From Paracamarosporium sp. OC-R06-R3 (lineage: Eukaryota > Ascomycota > Dothideomycetes > Pleosporales > Didymosphaeriaceae), in assembly GCA_019828545.1 (NCBI GenBank), contig JACVRA010000170.1:124001-188000 (forward strand): a DNA stretch of 64,000 bases, written 5' to 3'. The notes beneath the pieces were generated by a model. That model searched no databases and was not told the DNA's origin. It was given only the letters and a program-made list of their open reading frames with translations. Both the position numbers and the translations under genes were made by a program. Position 1 is the stretch's first letter. Each line of letters begins with the position of its first letter. Shown piece after piece: positions 11,631 through 22,423 of the stretch.

Positions 11631-12167
11631 GGCATCTTGGAATCCATTGTATGTGTAACGATAGCATGAAAACAACAACGCACAACGAACCTTACAGCGC
11701 TGTTTCGAGGCCATACTGTAGTGACAATGGGCAAGGTAGATCAATTTATGCGAGACCAGTTCAGCAACATTCACGATCACAGATTTAGGCAAGATGCACA
11801 AAAACTCTCCAGCGAGCTTTTCTCTCAGGCTCTAAGAGGAGGGTTAGGATGTACAATCTAGTACATGTTATGTTCCACATATGCAGGCCCTAGTAGCGAA
11901 TAAATATGCCGGATTTATATATGCTACACGAAACATTGATAGCAATATGACTGTACTGTCTATTTACGCAAATCATACTAGACTGATCAATATGCATAAC
12001 TGCTTTGCTAAATCTGAGTGCCGACGTCGCAACTTTTATGACGAGATCGGCTAGATCAGTTGTTAACGACACCTGCGCATACAATCACAGGAAACTGAAT
12101 CTACCAAAGTGAATAACATTACTAATGCAAATCGTAAGTCACGTATACCCTAATTCATTATGTCTTA
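11631..12167. other. Intergenic between convergent genes
   Basis: AT-rich spacer between the 3' ends of the dehydrogenase and the FTA2-like gene. No coding sequence or strong secondary structure was recognised. Confidence 0.5.
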
Positions 12168-13222
12168 TTAAGCCTGTTTCTCGATCCTCGTTCCCCGCGC
12201 ATTGACTAACTGTACAAAGTCGCCCGGTTCCTTCGTAATGGTCCTGGCTCTTGTTCGATTTCTCCACCCTGGTTTACCTACAGCGCGAACCCTTGTTTTG
12301 ATACCAGTCTCTCTAATCATCTTGTCGAATTCTCCTCGGCCCCTTCCCCGCTCCTGAGCTGCAACATATTCATCTACAACTCGCAACACACAACTTGGGG
12401 TCGTCAAGGCCATTCCAAAATCCACAAGCAGTCCCTCGCGATAGTTCGCAATCCATATATCAATTGGATATAACCCATTATCATGCATAATCTCGAGATC
12501 ACGTAACATGAGCTCGACACTTCTCTTTTTCGGGTCGATTTCTGCATGTGGACTATATCGTTTTACTAGGGCCCGAAGATCAGTGCCTGTGCCGGAACCT
12601 TTCGCGTATTTCTGCTGGAAATCCAACTCTCCAAATCGACGGACGAGCTGTCCCCTATGAGACGCATTTATCATAATGTAGCCGTAACAAGGCATAGCAA
12701 TGGGACCGATGTCAATATCTCTCGCACGGTATTTGGCGCGGATCTCTTCGATGCGTCCGTATGCGCGACACTCGGCGTTAAATGGATCGAGATTTCCAAG
12801 CAATTCTTTATTCGAAATCATATCATTCTCGGTTTTTGAGAACCGGTAACGACCTTCGTCTATGTTGTAAAATTTGAACTGGAAAGCTCAATCAAAAAGT
12901 CTATTGCTAAGAAAGTTAGACTTACTACCTTCACGGCATATGTCTCCCCACCCAAGGTAGCTTTGAACACGAATCCCTCCGAATCTCCGCTGCTAGAGGA
13001 GGTTTCCCCACTTCCGCTGTTAGACAACCTTTCCTCACTTCCACTGCTAGAAGATATTTTCAGGAGCTCTTTAAAGTCTAAGTCAGAAGACGTGTTGAAA
13101 CCAGGGCTCCTGAAAGGGCCGATTTGCGGTCCTTTGATTCGAGGCAAGAGTTCGGTTTCTTGAGGAACTCGTGACGGAAGCGCTGTCACTCTAGCTTTGC
13201 GTCGCAAAGAGTGTCGAGGCAT
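12168..13222 (-). CDS. Kinetochore Sim4/FTA2-domain protein, kinase-like
   Basis: Exons are 13222-12926 and 12878-12168, giving 335 residues. The 47-nt intron (GTAAGT...TTCCAG, phase 0) restores YAVKVFKFYN. The FTA2 family is named for a fission-yeast Sim4 kinetochore subunit and has a protein-kinase-like fold. Many ascomycetes carry several dispersed copies of unknown role. Here the kinase landmarks are all visible: a Ser/Gly-rich entry followed by GFVFKATLGGETYAVKV with candidate ATP-binding Lys98, the family block LDPFNAECRAYGRI, a catalytic-loop equivalent D239-x4-N244, and a DFG at 252-254. It could therefore be an active kinase. The first 75 residues are low-complexity with repeated Ser/Gly/Glu units. 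A second Met six nt upstream (13228) could start the protein. It is transcribed away from the PD-(D/E)XK-like gene at 13707. A true kinetochore role is not shown by the sequence. Confidence 0.75.
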
Positions 13223-13706
13223 GAGCACGGTGGAGAGCAGTCAATATGGAGAAGCAGGGCATTCTGCGAACCTCAGGCTCCAAGAGAAGTTAAGGCAAAA
13301 ATCAGGCGTGTGGTGGTGTATGTGCAGGCTGATGATTTGATGCGCAAGTTACGGAACACCTTCGAGTTGCAGAGTCTCACTGGTTGCATGCTACTTTATC
13401 GTACCCTTGTCGGCAACCCCGCTCGCTGTTAGCACCCACGGATGATCGGAATGGCGCCCATATCGCTTGTGACTGGTGTTTCCAATGCTGATATACGAAC
13501 ACCTTCCATAACCGAGACACATATATGCACGCCGGAGGCACAGTCCGCATGTGTCAATATAGGATGCATCCTGCCTGTCCCATGGTGGTGTCGGCCACCC
13601 ATTTTCTCATCTGCAGCAGTAGGAACCATTTTATGGCGTCCACATCCCCAGGGTCTTATCCTCTGCAGATGTACATTACTTCTTAGAGAATGTGAGCTCA
13701 ATAACC
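13223..13706. promoter_or_regulatory. Divergent promoter region of the FTA2-like and PD-(D/E)XK-like genes
   Basis: A 484-nt gap separates the two divergently read start codons. No other coding sequence is supported here. No clear TATA box was seen on either side. Confidence 0.4.
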
Positions 13707-14966
13707 ATGAGAGGACCATTGCTTGAATATCTTCAACGAGAGAACCCGGCTGTAACTCACTTCGCGGGTAAGAACAAAAAGAAAAAGGGTAAATCAACCA
13801 CAAGATGTACGACATACACAAGACCAAAATGGATAGCAAAGTGGAAGGACTTCGATCCAGAAATTGTAAATAAGATGTACTCTGACGTTCTTAATCACGT
13901 TGAGACACGAAATCCCATTACAGTTCCTGAACACTACTTGCGGGTGGGGAATGAAAAAGGATTTGAAAAGATTGTAGGCGCATGGAACGAACAGGTGATT
14001 TACAAAGCCATAGAGGAAACTAAAGAGTACATGGGTCGCGGTGATCTTATTTCTATGGTGGACGGTGCTTCCGCAAGGTATCCATCAGGACCGTCAAAAA
14101 AGTACCGACCTGACTGGGCAGCAATTCGTATTAACTCACGGCAACGGGAGGTCGACGATCCTCCGGAAAACTTGCTCCCTGGTGACACAAAATACAGCAA
14201 GAATTGGACATCTTCGTCGGTCGAAGAAGGAGATTGTGGACACATGATAGACTTTGATGACATGCCGACATGGTTTTGGCCCGTAGTCCAGATCTACACC
14301 TATTGCTTTCGGCTAGAGAGGCGGTACGGTTACATCATAACCGATGAAGAGCTCGTCTTGTTCAGGATTGGACCATTGAGAGATACCCCAGACCCTTCTC
14401 CAGCGTCGCGAAAGCTTGAAATATCAGAGTTGAGAACCGGCGGAAAGATTGAGTTCGTGTCCGTTCCATGGACCAATGGTCAGTACGGGTTGTCCATCAA
14501 CACCGCTCTTTGGTGGTTACATTTGCAAGCGACCAGTGACAATTCAGTTCAATGGACGTACCCCCCTCTGGAAGACGATGTACTTTCTTATACACTACTG
14601 GAAGATGATGCATCTCTGCCTCGGAATGATTCTTGCCGCTCCAGCGAAGCCGATGATCAGACCGAACGAGCTCCGAGCATCGCAAGCGAAGGTCATCAAG
14701 AGGACAGATATGCAAACAGCTTCATGGAAGGGCCAGAGAGATTCGAACCCGCCGTACCAGAGATCCCTGCCGCGAGTATCGGTATGGAATTGAGAAGAAG
14801 AAATGCCAATCGGAAACAGACGGTACCTTCATCTAGCAGTACACCACATACATCCTTCGTCTCACATTCCTCTGCGACACCAAGTAAGAATAGGATCGAA
14901 AAACCAAAGAGAAAGCCCGCAAAAAGAGGTGCCGGCAACAAAGGCGGTGGCAGCAGGAACAGTTAG
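13707..14966 (+). CDS. Uncharacterised fungal protein with a PD-(D/E)XK nuclease-like pattern
   Basis: A single-exon gene of 419 residues from the ATG at 13707; the frame opens 15 nt earlier only with GTG. No named family is recognised with certainty. Residues about 85-275 show the order expected for the PD-(D/E)XK nuclease fold: an acidic helix (about 91-105), Pro135-Asp136, then Asp160-Thr161-Lys162, then Gln195 in VVQIYTY. After it come a strand-rich part (RYGYIITDEELVLFRIG) and a closing tryptophan-rich helix (TALWWLHLQ). The first 40 residues are basic with a KKKKGK run, and the last 90 are Ser/Lys/Arg-rich and end in a basic tail, fitting a nuclear or nucleic-acid-binding protein. It is divergent from the FTA2-like gene. 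Catalytic activity is inference; a structural prediction would settle the fold. Confidence 0.65.
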   Translation: MRGPLLEYLQRENPAVTHFAGKNKKKKGKSTTRCTTYTRPKWIAKWKDFDPEIVNKMYSDVLNHVETRNPITVPEHYLRVGNEKGFEKIVGAWNEQVIYKAIEETKEYMGRGDLISMVDGASARYPSGPSKKYRPDWAAIRINSRQREVDDPPENLLPGDTKYSKNWTSSSVEEGDCGHMIDFDDMPTWFWPVVQIYTYCFRLERRYGYIITDEELVLFRIGPLRDTPDPSPASRKLEISELRTGGKIEFVSVPWTNGQYGLSINTALWWLHLQATSDNSVQWTYPPLEDDVLSYTLLEDDASLPRNDSCRSSEADDQTERAPSIASEGHQEDRYANSFMEGPERFEPAVPEIPAASIGMELRRRNANRKQTVPSSSSTPHTSFVSHSSATPSKNRIEKPKRKPAKRGAGNKGGGSRNS

Positions 14967-15567
14967 GTGACCATTAGTCGTAGCGTATCAGATCTGTCAA
15001 CGTGGTGGCAAGGAGTGGGTCAGTGGAGGATTCCTTTGTCTGGATTTTACATGTGGACTGGATGCGCTCAGGCCAATAAATTGATTGCGTTTCGTGTTGC
15101 AAGGATCTGTACGATAGGTAACTGGGTGCCTCGGGTTGGATCGTACGGGAACGGGCTAAACAGGCTAAACCTAATATATGCCGTCGGGTTTTGGAGGGAA
15201 CGCGGGACGCGGTAACTGTGCCGCAGCCACAGCCGTTCGGCAGCTGCGGCATAGTAAATGCCACACGTTACACAAGATTCGCATAATCTCTCAGTAGTTA
15301 TCACGACATGCGGAAGGCCACAGCATGTACAACTTCATGAGACGGTGAGAGTTCACACAAGCGGTGAAGGTTGCATCCAATGTGACCCCAGAGCCCTGGG
15401 GCAGATCAGCGGGTGCCCCCGCACCCCACGTCACCTCGCTCTTAAATGCCCCGGACTATTTTCAACGGCTCTCTTCACGTCTTCTCTGCTGTGTCACTAT
15501 CACAGCCCTTAGAAAACTCGAAATCGCCTGCTAGGTCCTCGTGCCTAGTTTTGATGCATCTTCCAGT
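14967..15567. other. Intergenic; upstream region of the third sugar transporter
   Basis: No gene is supported. The region contains a perfect inverted repeat at 15219-15251, listed separately. Confidence 0.5.
15219..15251. repeat. Perfect 9-bp GC-rich inverted repeat
   Basis: TGCCGCAGC and GCTGCGGCA are exact reverse complements separated by 15 nt. It lies about 320 nt upstream of the transporter start. It might be a regulator site or a cruciform-forming element. Function is not known. Confidence 0.45.
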
Positions 15568-17626
15568 ATGGCGAAATTCGATCTGAAGCGTGTCTGGGCC
15601 GATATCAAAGCCTATCGAAGAGCCTATGTCCTAACGGCAGTTGCTTCGTTCGGTGGCATGCTTTTTGGATGGGACACTGGACTCATAGGTGCGAAGCCAT
15701 CGACTGCTATCTCGGACTACTCCTCGCTAAGTCATATAATAGGTGGTGTTCTTACCATGGACGCGTTCCAACATTCGTTCAATCTGGACAAGAACAGCCC
15801 TCACTTCAGTAGTTTGCAAGGCAACATTGTCTCCGTGCTTCAAGTACGCCCACCTATTTGCTGACTGCAATGCACAAGTGCTCACCTCGAAACAGGCAGG
15901 TTGCTTTTTCGGGGCCTTATCCTCGTTCTATATCAGCGATACGTTTGGGCGTAAGAAGGCTTTGATCATTGCGGACATAATCTTCCTCATTGGCTCACTA
16001 GTACAAACCCTGTGTGCCATCCACACAACAAGCCTCACTCAACTCTATATCGGTCGTGTCATTGGAGGCTTCGGTGTGGGTCTCGTCTCTGCAGTTGTCC
16101 CAACATACATCGGTGAGAACGCGAACAAGGAAATCCGAGGTCGCTGCATCGGATGTATGCAACTGTTCAACGTGACCGGCATCTGTTTATCCTTTTTCGT
16201 CAACTATGGCATTAGTCTCCAGATCAAGTCGCTGAGTTCAGCGAAGTGGAGGATCCCATTTGCACTACAGATGCTGCCGGGGGCTCTTTTGCTGGCTGGT
16301 ATCGTGTTTCAGAACGAATCGCCACGCTGGCTTGTCGAGAAGGACCGCCTGCAGGACGCTACAAAGGCGCTGGCCAGGGTTCGAGCGAAACCTGCAGACG
16401 ATGGGGCTGTCGTACAAGAGCTGGACGAGATTATCAGAGACTTTCGAGGCCACGAGAAGCTCCCACTCACTGCCCAACTGCGGGCAGCATGCTCAAGCAA
16501 GAGGATATTCTATCAGAGTAGTTTTGCGGTCATTCTCATGTTTTGGCAGCAGTGGACAGGCACCAACTCGTAAGCGCTGTCGTAGGAAGAATCAGCTGAG
16601 CAAACTGCTAATTTATGATGCTATACAGGATCAATTACTACGCGCCTCAGATCTTCCAGTCGATTGGTCTCAAAGGCAGCTCGGCTGGATTGTTCGCAAC
16701 AGGGGTATACGGTATTGTAAAGATCGTAATGACAGCGATCGGGTTAATGGCATTCACGGAGCAGCTAGGCCGGAAGGTAAGTGCGACGTTCTAGCGTCCG
16801 TATTTGTGTCAGGCCTGCATATCTTCACCGGCTTCCCCAGTCGATGTATATCAGCATGGATACCCATACTGACAACGATCACAGTGGTCACTTCTTATTG
16901 GGTCTCTCGGGCAAGCGTTTGCTATGTTCTACATTGGAGTCAACCAAGCCGTTAATCCGGTAAAAGAGGGCGACCCTCTTACGGGGAACAGTATCTTCGC
17001 GATCGTATGCGTCTACCTTTTTGTAGTATTTTACTCATTCGGTAAGTAGATACATGGTCACTTGATGGTTCGGACTGACAAATAGGTAAGGGTGGGGACC
17101 GATTCCTTTTGTTATGAGCTCGGAATGTTCCCCTAATCACGGTAAGTCTATCGGTCCACGTCTACGTGCTGCGGCGCCGAGTTAGATGTACACTGACACG
17201 TTGCAGTGCGGTCCCTCATCATGGCGGCGGCACTGATGACCCAGTGGCTTTTCAATTTTGTGAGTTTCACAATGCTTCTCGCCACGGCTCCAAGCGCTGA
17301 CACAGTCTCAGGTGATTGCAAAAATCACTCCACTGCTGCTGAGCGGTATCACGTACGGGACTTTCTTGCTTTTTGGTGCCTGCTGCATTCTTATGGGCAT
17401 CTACACTGTCTTCTGCGTACCGGAGACAAAGAACGTGCCTCTAGAGTCGATCCATCACCTCTTCGACGGGAATATCATCCGTGGATGTGTGAGGGACACG
17501 ATCCCTCGGTACTCGCGGGCGAAGCAGCTGCAGCACCACCACATCACCAGCGACGATGCATCCGAGACCAGCGCACCAGCACACAAGGGGCCTGTTCCGG
17601 GCGTGCAGCACGTCGAGGACGCATGA
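15568..17626 (+). CDS. MFS sugar/quinate-type transporter, eight exons
   Basis: A plasma-membrane sugar porter. Exons are 15568-15688, 15743-15843, 15896-16569, 16629-16776, 16885-17041, 17091-17141, 17207-17259 and 17312-17626, giving 539 residues. Motifs are GGMLFGWDTGLIGG in TM1, SDTFGRKKA after TM2, GRVIGGFGVGLVSAVVPTY in TM4, NESPRWLVEKDR after TM6, FWQQWTGTNSINYYAP in TM7, SECSPNHVRSL and finally VPETKNVPLESI. Exon 6 is only 51 nt and encodes the GWGPIPFVMSSE stretch. Its acceptor must be the AG at 17089-17090, because the AG five nt earlier shifts the frame. With these joins no frameshift remains. The His/Asp-rich C-terminal tail is cytosolic. It uses many more introns than the other two transporters of this window, so it belongs to a different subfamily. 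Substrate unknown. Confidence 0.87.
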
Positions 17627-18641
17627 AGCAGGCGAGGAAACCGAATTGGGGAAGCATAGGCAGATTATAGCTAAGGCATGGAGGAGGCAGTTGTTACGTG
17701 TCAATGTACGAATGAAGATCTCTTGCAATCGGGCCGCAACCAGACCGGAAATGAGTGAGGGCTTTTGAGATCACGACTCTGCTCGGTGCACTAGTTGGGC
17801 ACCGACAGGGTCATGGCAGTCATAAGTGAGGCAAAGCGGGCCAGGACGTTGAGCTGACAGCGGAGGCAAAGGCCGGTGTCTGGTTGCGGAGCGGATCAGA
17901 TGTGCTCAGGGCCTTGGAACAGAGGGACGGCCCCACCCGCTGCTGGAAGCCGGCATTTTGGGTGGTAGCGAGCGCATATTGTCGTGAGGCATGCGACAGT
18001 GTCGAAGCGACGCAGGACGGCGGGGGGTGCAGAAAAGGGTCGCCGGGCGCGCGCCAATCACGGCGTGGCAACCCTGGGCGGCGGGCGTCATGGCCAGAGG
18101 CAGGCGACTTGATCTACACGCACACCCAACGGGGCCGGAGCCCTACGCACACAGCACCTCGTTGCCGTATCCCTATCCCTCGCTGCTTTTTCCCGCACCC
18201 TCCTCCCACCCGGCTGCTGCAGCGCCCACGTCCGCAGCCTCCTCGCACCGGATCGCTGCGCTGCCCCTCCTGCAGCCTCACCACCCCACTTGCTGCCGTG
18301 GCCGCCTCTCCTCCCCTAGGGCCACCCCAGCAGCGTCTGCAAACCTCAGCTTGATTCTGCGAGCACCGCGTCCTCGCCCCTGCTCGCTCGGCGCACCAGC
18401 ACCCGCACGCGCGCTCGGGCAGCCATTGTGCGCGCGCTACGATTCGGGCTGCCGGCGAGAGGTCGCCTCGATCCTGCTGCGCTTGCAGGCCTCCGCACCC
18501 CCAACCCGCCCCGTGCGAGTCGCCATATATCGACTAGATGTACGTCCAAGTGCGAACCTTTTCCTCGCCGGAGCTGGTTGCACATAGTCTCGCGTCTGTG
18601 CCATTTGTGCTCTTGCTCCTTCGCTCCTTCCTTTGCTGACC
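17627..18641. other. Intergenic and pyrimidine-rich leader of the DUF8035-like gene
   Basis: No gene is supported; long plus-strand frames here (17884-18587) are proline/arginine-rich artefacts of GC- and CT-rich DNA. The part from about 18115 to 18420 is strongly C/T-rich on the plus strand, typical of the leader of a highly expressed filamentous-fungal gene. Confidence 0.5.
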
Positions 18642-21600
18642 ATGATGGCGGGCAGTGTCGTCGTTCCTTCCCAGGACCCGGGACCATCGCGTGTGCGGAG
18701 ACTCTCGTACACCTACGAACAGCTGCCACCCCTCCCGCCTCGTCGCAGTACCGTCCCTTCGCTCCCGTCCCAGCAACAGCAGCTGGGCAAGAAGCTGCAA
18801 TTGATTGCGAAGAAGGAGCTGCTGTCGATTGGAAGAGCTATCACGTCTACTCAAGCTCAGCCTCAACCCCAAACCCAAACCCAAACCCAAACCCAAACCC
18901 AAACCCAACCTCAACCCCAACTTCAAAAGATGGACTCGCGGTACTATCGACCGGCCTCGCCCCGGGGGCGCATGAGCAATCCCGCACGCTCGTCCACAGG
19001 CACATTCGACCCATACTACGACTCCAACTACTACGCACGCCCGAGCTCGCCCAGGTCAAGCGTCGACAGGGTTGGACTCGGGGCGCTCTACGCACAGCAT
19101 GCATATCCTGCGAGCTCCTCGTCCAGCTCTCGATCCTCGAAGCCCAAATATGACTCCTACTCTGGGAGACCACGACGCAACACGCTCAACGAATCAGACG
19201 ATCGCTTGAATCGATCTAACACGGCCCTCGCTCCTTCCGCTGCCCTTCCTCTCCGGACCCACGCCACGCATGTTCATGATCGACCATCAAGCCCGTTGGC
19301 ACGATCTTGGGACAATCGAGGAGATACATATGCTACTCAAACAGCTCCACGACGAGAGCACAAGAGGATATACAGTGTAGACGACGGAAGTCACTCAACA
19401 AAGTTGATCGCAGAGAAAGACATTATCAAACAAAGCCACCGAGACTCTCGAGACTACAGTGTCACGAGCGGCGGCCGGACGTACCACCAACACAAGCCAT
19501 TGGTCAAGGCCACAGAATTTGGGGATGAAGGATTCTCGTACACAGACCCGGCGGCTATGTATCGCGAGACCGAGCCGGCGTGGCGTCGACCCCGAGGCAA
19601 CAGCACGGAGCGTAGTGCGCGGCCATCGAGCGTGATACTAGATCGTGGCCCTCGCAGCTCTGCCCGGGAACTTGGACCCCCTCCATCCACTCGTGGATTC
19701 GACAAGATTAATGGCTCCAGCAGCCGTCATCATGGCAGATCATCATCTATCGATCGTTCGAGGGATATCCCAACGTACGACTCATACCCGGATGCTATGC
19801 CCTCCCGAAGTTCATCCACCCGACACCACGCCCCAGCTATCCACCAAGAACCTCGGGAACAGCGGCGAGAGACTTACCACGATGAATACGATCGTCGAGA
19901 CAGAGACGTCGAGAACCGCCGCTACGCCGACCGTTTCGAGGACCGCGATGTCGCCAGCCGCGGATTTGGCATTGCACCCAGTAGTCACGTACGCGAGCCG
20001 TCTCTTGATCGTCAACCGTTGTGGAACGCAAGTGGCCCAGAACTAGGCCGAGGACGGGCAGAGGGTTATGGAAGCCAGTATTACTCTTCAGATCGTGCCG
20101 ATGCGAGGATGCCGGAGCCAAGAATGCCCGAAGCGAGGATGCCAGAACCCAGGGTCCCGCGCGAACGAGACTTGGTTCCGACATACGATGAGCGGCCACG
20201 GGAAAGGGAGCGAGCTCCTCGAGAAAGCAACCAGCCCCTTCCCAGCGCTGCTCCAGTCGTGGCGGGTGCTGCCGCTGGTGCTGCTGCTACGTTCGGTGCT
20301 GCTCAGGTTTTGAAATCTCGCGATAGGGACCGAGAGCGTGAACAGGAGCGCGAGCGCGAGCTCCAACGAGAAAGAGAACGTGAACGTGAACGCGAACGCG
20401 AACGAGAACGAGAACGCGAGAAGGAGAAAGAGCGTGAGCGCGAACGGGAACGGGAACGGGAACGTGAGCGTGAGCGTGAGAAAGAGAAAGAGCGTGAGCA
20501 ACGTAAAGAATGGGACGAACGTGATCGTAGGGGAAGGGGCTCGGACGAACGAGAACGACGTACGGAACGCCGCGAGATACTTCCCGACGATCGTAAAGAC
20601 CGAGTACTTGAAGAACGCATTCCACCTGCTGCTGCCGCTTATGCCTCTGTACAAGAGCCGGATCGCAGACCCCGAGAGCGCGGGTACGAAGATGAGGATC
20701 GTGAGAGGCGTGAGAGAAGGTCACGCAAGGCACCATCCTCAGAGGGAAGTGGTGATGAACGACCTCGCCACTACGTCGATAGCCAGAGCGTTCGAGACGG
20801 ACAACGTAAGATGGAACCGCCTGTGAAGGAAGCCGCCCTCGACCCAGACGAGGAATACCGACGTCGCATTCAGCAAGAAGCCGAACGAAGCGGCCGCGAT
20901 CGAGACAGTGGCGATTCCGACAGAGAGCGAGAGCGTCGTCGACGAAGAGAGGATAGGGAGAAGTCCCGCGAGCGTGCAGATGACTATCGTGCTCGCGAGA
21001 CCAAATCAAACGTAGCCGAGCCACCGCATTCTCGCTATGATGAGCGCTCTTCAAGCGTTCTTGACACCGGTATGGTGCAGGAGCCGGAACCCTTAGCGGA
21101 CCATGACCCACCGAGCAAAGCCGTTCAAATCGTTACGCCGCCAAAGGAAGCGCCTCCTGCTCCTAAAGGAATCTTACGCAAACCAACCGAGAAGTTCCCT
21201 GAAGACCCTGAGCCCATTCGTGAGGGTGTTGCTCCTCATAAAAGCCAACTAAAAGGGAAGGACATCCCTCCTAATGCTCGATGGACAAAGATCGATCGAA
21301 GACTAGTGAACCCGGAGGCTCTTGAAGAAGCAAAAGAGCGATTCGAAGAGCGCCTGGACTGTGTCATCGTTTTGCGGGTTTTGACGAAAGAAGATATTCA
21401 GAAGCTGGCGGATCGCACCAGGAAGATTCGTGAGGCCAGAGGTAATACTCTACAATATACATGTTCCCGAACCTAGGACTAACAAATCTCAGAAGATGAA
21501 TACGAACATCATGAACGACGAGACCGCGATGATCGACACAGCCACCATGACTATCGGGAAGACGACCGGGACAGACATCGAGACTACGACGACTATGACA

Positions 21601-21968
21601 GAGACTATGACGACCTTGACCGAGAGAGCGACCGCGACCGACCGCGACCGCGGGCAATTGAGGCTGGAAGGTGATTGGATGATACCCGAGGGCAACTTGA
21701 GCTGGGATGAAGACCAAAGCTTATACACTATACCAGGTCTAGCAAGAATACTCAAGACGACATGAGCGTTAGTATTCAAAATAAAGGGTCACCAGAAGGA
21801 TACCGAGACAAGCATCCATACCGTGCCTCTGGTCATGATATACGGGATGATCATCATCGCCATCACCGGCACCATAGTGACCGTGGCAGCAAGTACGAGA
21901 AAGACGAAAGACCTAAGCAGGAGGGGAAGACTAAGCGGTGTCTTAGTCAGGTTTTAGATTGGTTGTAG
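18642..21968 (+). CDS. DUF8035-like charged fungal protein
   Basis: Exons are 18642-21441, 21493-21670 and 21737-21968, giving 1069 residues. The N-terminal 300 residues are Ser/Tyr/Arg-rich and disordered, with a Gln-Thr run near residues 76-88. Residues about 560-625 are an almost pure Arg/Glu charged stretch predicted to be a long single helix. Near residues 840-935 lies a conserved block (KGILRKPTEKFPEDPEPIREGV, then IPPNARWTKIDRRLVNPEAL and CVIVLRVLTKEDIQKLA) that matches my memory of the fungal DUF8035 domain. The C-terminus is Asp/Arg/His-rich and ends CLSQVLDWL. The second and third exons are read through weak-looking but phase-correct introns (51 and 66 nt). Function is unknown. The composition suggests a nuclear or scaffold protein. 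Of the two adjacent ATGs (18642, 18645) either may be used. Confidence 0.72.
18868..18906 (+). repeat. CCCAAA hexanucleotide tandem repeat inside the coding region
   Basis: About six and a half perfect CCCAAA units followed by degenerate copies to about 18921. Within the gene they encode an alternating Gln-Thr run. The unit resembles telomere-type repeats, but the position is internal and coding. Repeat number is likely to vary between strains. Confidence 0.75.
20320..20510 (+). repeat. Purine-rich GARCGN-type low-complexity repeat coding Arg/Glu
   Basis: Degenerate units of six nt (GAACGT, GAGCGC, GAACGG) encode alternating Arg-Glu with some Lys-Glu. Long frames on the minus strand opposite this stretch are by-products of the same repeat. 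Confidence 0.7.
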
Positions 21969-22423
21969 TGTAGCGTAGTGTATTGGCATCGCATTTATCT
22001 AGCGTTCAGGCATAGCGGCGCGAAGCACTGAAATTCGAAGTTTTGTCGAGCTTTTATTATGAGGCTGTTGTTGTGTGCTTGTCTATTTGATTAACGACCA
22101 ACGTTGCAGTTCTAGACGATATACAGTTGGTATAGCCATGTACTCTGTTGTTTGCGTGTAAATGGAACGTGGTGAAGTATTGTGGAGGGAGCAATGGGTT
22201 TATGACAAAGACACGTCTGAAGATGCCCTCAGGACGCGCTGAATGCTATCCCTTCTTTTACTTTTGTGACTTCAGACACAGTCCTTCTACCGGCCTTTGC
22301 CTCTCCCTAAAAAGCCCGAAAGTCATCCATCCTCCACTCAACCTAAGACACTATGCAAGAAGGTGTAGATGCCTTGATAAAACCCTCGACATCACACACC
22401 CTCCTCCTCAGAACCCCCGAAAC
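21969..22423. other. Intergenic between convergent 3' ends
   Basis: Spacer between the DUF8035-like gene and TRM3. No coding sequence recognised. Confidence 0.5.

Noticed and set aside
14725..14795. tRNA-like B-box (GATTCGAACC in reverse) inside the PD-(D/E)XK-like gene
   Set aside because: The would-be T-arm halves do not pair, no acceptor stem or anticodon arm fits, and the DNA is in-frame coding sequence.
17042..17141. Apparent frameshift in the third sugar transporter
   Set aside because: Using the second AG acceptor (17089-17090) gives a clean 51-nt exon with the expected motif, so no frameshift is needed.
17884..18587. Pro/Arg/Ser-rich plus-strand frames before the DUF8035-like gene
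   Set aside because: They come from CT- and GC-rich leader DNA; three overlapping frames look equally open, which argues against coding.
20287..21111. Long minus-strand frame of 274 codons opposite the DUF8035-like gene
   Set aside because: It is the reverse of the Arg/Glu repeat and gives His/Val/Arg low complexity; the plus-strand frame is much longer and has a conserved domain.
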